DNA of 64,000 nt from Nematopogon swammerdamellus. Its lineage: Eukaryota; Arthropoda; Insecta; Lepidoptera; Adelidae. Both the position numbers and the translations under genes were made by a program. The DNA is taken from NCBI GenBank assembly GCA_946902875.1, contig OX336354.1, positions 8,033,247-8,097,246 of the forward strand. The letters are read 5' to 3'. The notes beneath the pieces are model-generated. The model was not told the origin of the DNA and ran no database searches. It saw only the letters and a program-made list of their open reading frames with translations. Positions 61,303 to 64,000 of the stretch are shown here, one piece after another. The number at the start of each line of letters is the position of its first letter. The stretch's first letter is position 1.

Positions 61303-62559
61303 CCGTATTCCTAATGCCGGCACTTCACTTGGCTTAGCGTATTCGTGTATTTGCCTTATTTTCTCGAAAACGGCCCCAGTGTAGAGGCCACATTCGTTTC
61401 TATTTGGTCTGTTTGTGCAAAAAAGCAAATAACGCAAATAGCAAATAACCTTTTCCGTCAGCTTGACGGTTTTTGGTCACGCTTCAAAGGACTCAAATAA
61501 ACCAAATATTCGCGCAGGCTGTCCACACTTTATTTATTTTATTTTATTTATAAATTTACTTAGTACAGTATGAAAAAAAAAGTTCACCGTAGAACAAAAT
61601 GTCATCTAAGTTTTTTGCTCCAGATAGTCTCAGAAGTACCTGGTTTGTTTTATGACCTATAGTCATCAAACACTCTGTACTGTATACGCCTAAATAATTT
61701 TGAAGGTGTGCACCACGGCATTGATGAAAACTACATGTAAATCGGTTAAGACGTTCTCGAGTTATAGGCAAAAAAAAACCACCCATACAGACTCCACTTT
61801 GTATTTTACAATTAGTAGGGAAAGAGATAGGATGGGAGTAGGAAAGTTCTCCAGGGGTGGCAAACATTTACAAAACTATTACTTCTACAAGTTTCATCCA
61901 GCATATGGACAAACGGGCCTTTCACAGCACCACACTTTTCGCACTTACGAATATATTTCTCGCAGAAACAGTAAAGTGGGCACTTTTATTTAGGCACTTA
62001 TGCGTTTTATGGGCCCCGCCGCGTCGTTGCCGTTTTATTGGGCATCAAACTTAGGGAATGATACAGATTTGAGCGATATTCGGTGAGAACCGGGATCAGT
62101 CTGCGGCTGCCTCGGTGACGATGGCACGTTAACAAGTTGAGACATGGCAATAGTGGCCAAAAAGAACGAAAAGAACAATAGAGAAGAACTAGAACGAAAA
62201 GAACTAGTGCAAAGAATGGAATGGAACGGAACGGGGCGGAATATCGTAACCTAGAGGCGTCGCACCCATTACACCTTGGAAGGCGTCGCGGTCGCTGCAA
62301 GAACATATAAAGAAAATTAATTGTTAACTTTTCATTAGTCGCACATAAGTCGCTGTGAAATATAAAAAATTCGCGGACAGTACAACGCATCTTCCGTTCT
62401 CAGTTTGCAAATAGTTCGATATTTTTCGGAAACTTCACAGTTCTGTTAATTTGTTAGTTTTATTATACTCCTCAATACAAGATGTTCTTAGAGATTAGTG
62501 TAACTCAGAGGAGGCACAACGAAATTATATCATGTCGCAGTCTTAAAAAGTTGGGAACC
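61303..62559. other. No gene recognised; short retroelement-like bits
   Basis: 61735-61765 resembles the Helitron 'ctcgagttata' motif; 62080-62250 ('acggcacgttaacaag', 'caatagtggccaaaaagaac') looks like a retroelement end. Long frames on both strands at 61556-62390 have no domain and overlap. Confidence 0.35.
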
Positions 62560-62635
62560 CCTGGTCTAGTGGTTGAGAAAAGCAGCCTTTCATGCGAGAG
62601 TTCTCAGGTACCTACGGAGGTGTGGTGTGACATAA
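62560..62635 (+). repeat. Degenerate tRNA-SINE head
   Basis: 'cccctggtctagtggttgag', 'catgcgagagttctcagg' recall the tRNA-SINE head with mutated box A and a lost box B. Low certainty. Confidence 0.35.
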
Positions 62636-62954
62636 CGGAAAGCAATAACTTGTTTTTGAGTTTTCGACTTTATGTATATCACAAAAAGACAACACAACGA
62701 GGAAATATGTAGGTACAAAATACATAACATCATTGACAAAATAAGCTAAAATAAAATAAAACAATATTTTATTTCACTGGATCGGACTCAGAACAACAAT
62801 ACAAAACCAAAGAAAATATCCAACGCCTTCAAAAACCAGTTGTATAAACACTTTATTAGAAAAAAAATATATATTATTAAAAAATTAAAGGTACTATGTG
62901 AAAAAAATAACCGATTACAATAATAAACCCTGTTAAGTGAGAACGTTGTTCAGA
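62636..62954. other. No gene recognised
   Basis: AT-rich sequence, nothing identified. Confidence 0.4.
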
Positions 62955-63358
62955 CACAGAGGGTTCCGTAGCCATATGTTCCTTCTTGTTGCACAGTGTG
63001 CCGTATCTCGTGTTCGGCACAGCTTAATATTTTGTATTGATAATTGAGTCCTTTGTATTCCTCACGCTATCTATCGGTGACCGTTCATACTTTTGCAGTT
63101 AACATGTTAGTTAAATGATCATTCGGTAATTCCACATATTGGGATAATTGTCACATTTTATGATGGGGACCCCCTTAATTTTTTACTTTTCGTAATATTT
63201 TTTTTGCATATCCACCATACTAACACATAATATTATGTGATGATTTCAACCAGCTACCTATTACGGTTCAAAAGATACAGCCCTCGAACGGACAGACGGG
63301 CAGACAGACAGACGACGTTTGCTCAGTACTAGGCTTCCGTATGGATGCGGAAACCTAA
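62955..63358 (+). repeat. rep-E, head mutated, tail intact
   Basis: 'agagggttccgtagccatat' near the start; 'caaccagctacctattacgg', GACAGACGGGCAGACAGACA, 'cttccgtatggatgcggaaa' at the end. Confidence 0.8.
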
Positions 63359-63614
63359 AAATGAGAATCACGTGCAATCAAAATACAAAGTACATCCAAA
63401 CGCGCACGCATGGTCTCACAAACATGTTTAACGGCAAGCATGTTTGTCTTTTTGTCCACATGCACAAACACGGTGTCATGCAAGTCTCGTCGCGAAACAG
63501 CACATGTTTACCAGCGTTCACTTCAAACACGACTCCTTCAATCTTGTTGTTGTCAGACATTTTGTTTATGCCCAAGAATAAGTCTTGCGTTTTACCGTCC
63601 GTACGTTCGAATAT

Positions 63615-63935
63615 ACCGCGTGGAGCCGGTATTTTAAAAGAATAGCCACACTGCATCTCTCCTCGTGCATGTCGTAAAAGGCGACCAAGGAATAAGAACA
63701 AGATGCCGTGCCAAAGCGCGACAGGATAGCCACCTCTTACCTCGGCACGATCCTTCCATCGAGTCATGCAGCAGGTGGGTCTTCGTGCCTTTCTAGCTGC
63801 TTGATAGTTATCTTGTCCGAATACTTTGCTAAACGTGATGGTCGGTGTTGCGCTGTAATTTACATTATTCCTCGCAGCACAACACCGATTACTCTGCTCA
63901 TCCCCGACTGTCGGGATACAACGTGTGGTATGTAT
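63615..63935 (+). mobile_element. SINE-B, full length with 14-bp target duplication
   Basis: ACCGCGTGGAGCCGGTATTT to a short TATG tail, enclosed by the perfect 14-bp repeat GTACGTTCGAATAT at 63601-63614 and 63936-63949. The 5' end agrees with that of the 16531 copy. The perfect, long duplication suggests a relatively recent insertion. The 202-codon minus frame over this region is a composite of repeats, not a gene. Confidence 0.94.
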
Positions 63936-64000
63936 GTACGTTCGAATATGTTTAAATTGAAGCAAAACCATCAAGCATATCTTCACGTGTGGAGATAGCT

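Noticed and set aside
63378..63986. 202-codon minus-strand frame
   Set aside because: It covers most of a SINE-B copy and part of the preceding region; composite of repeat sequence without a domain.
1..64000. CRISPR arrays, operons, phage or other prokaryotic systems
   Set aside because: Introns with GT-AG boundaries, LINE/SINE content and long non-coding stretches show this is animal DNA; tandem arrays here lack spacers of the CRISPR kind.

Overview
The window is animal, almost certainly lepidopteran, nuclear DNA. It is AT-rich, has spliced genes with GT-AG introns, Helitron ends of the lepidopteran type (TCTATAC... to ...AAAAGCTAG), many 5'-truncated RTE-type LINE tails ending in TGTA repeats, and dense short retroposons. 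No bacterial operon, CRISPR array, tRNA gene or functional rRNA gene was found. All calls were made by eye; no database search was run.

The one clearly functional gene lies on the minus strand: the soluble guanylate cyclase alpha subunit (ortholog of Drosophila Gycalpha99B). Eight exons are firm (33629-33711 down to 3441-3607), a ninth (39745-39818) is likely and a tenth (49257-49371) is tentative. Every junction is GT-AG and phase-consistent. The exons give about 460-500 residues covering the end of the N-terminal H-NOX-like region, the HNOBA/PAS region, the coiled coil and the start of the cyclase domain with the FSDIVGFT motif. The rest of the catalytic domain lies before position 1 and the start codon was not identified. 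Introns reach about 13.5 kb and are packed with transposons. Two plus-strand candidate first exons sit in the longest intron (a THAP-type zinc finger at 13697 and an unknown ATG exon at 15702), and an unidentified minus-strand terminal exon lies at 45089.

Everything else is mostly mobile DNA. Local names used in the entries: SINE-5S (tRNA-like box A and box B flanking a 5S-rRNA-like segment, then a core and a tail); SINE-B (about 325 bp, 5' hairpin, 3' hairpin, TATG tail); tRNA-SINE (tRNA-Ser/Leu-like head); mod-M and mod-N (tail modules ending in TTACATAAAA on one strand); rep-E (head CCGGCCAAGTGCGAGTCG, tail with GACA repeats and TACGGAA); pal-D (nearly palindromic MITE with CTG target duplications); RTE-C, LINE-F, LINE-P, LINE-L (tails of different LINEs); rep-K and rep-O (other dispersed repeats). 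Also present are one RLE-type LINE (24.07-25.83 kb), an RTE LINE (55.24-56.18 kb), a gag-only BEL/Pao-like mini element, a solo LTR, Helitrons, hAT, mariner and piggyBac remnants, and several minisatellites.

The most unusual signal is modular shuffling among short retroposons. One core is joined to at least three heads (5S/tRNA, SINE-B, tRNA-Ser-like) and at least two tails. Two SINE-B/SINE-5S chimeras have their own target-site duplications, so the fused form itself moved. The second strong signal is pal-D, four foldback MITEs each flanked by a direct CTG, as expected of PIF/Harbinger-type target choice.
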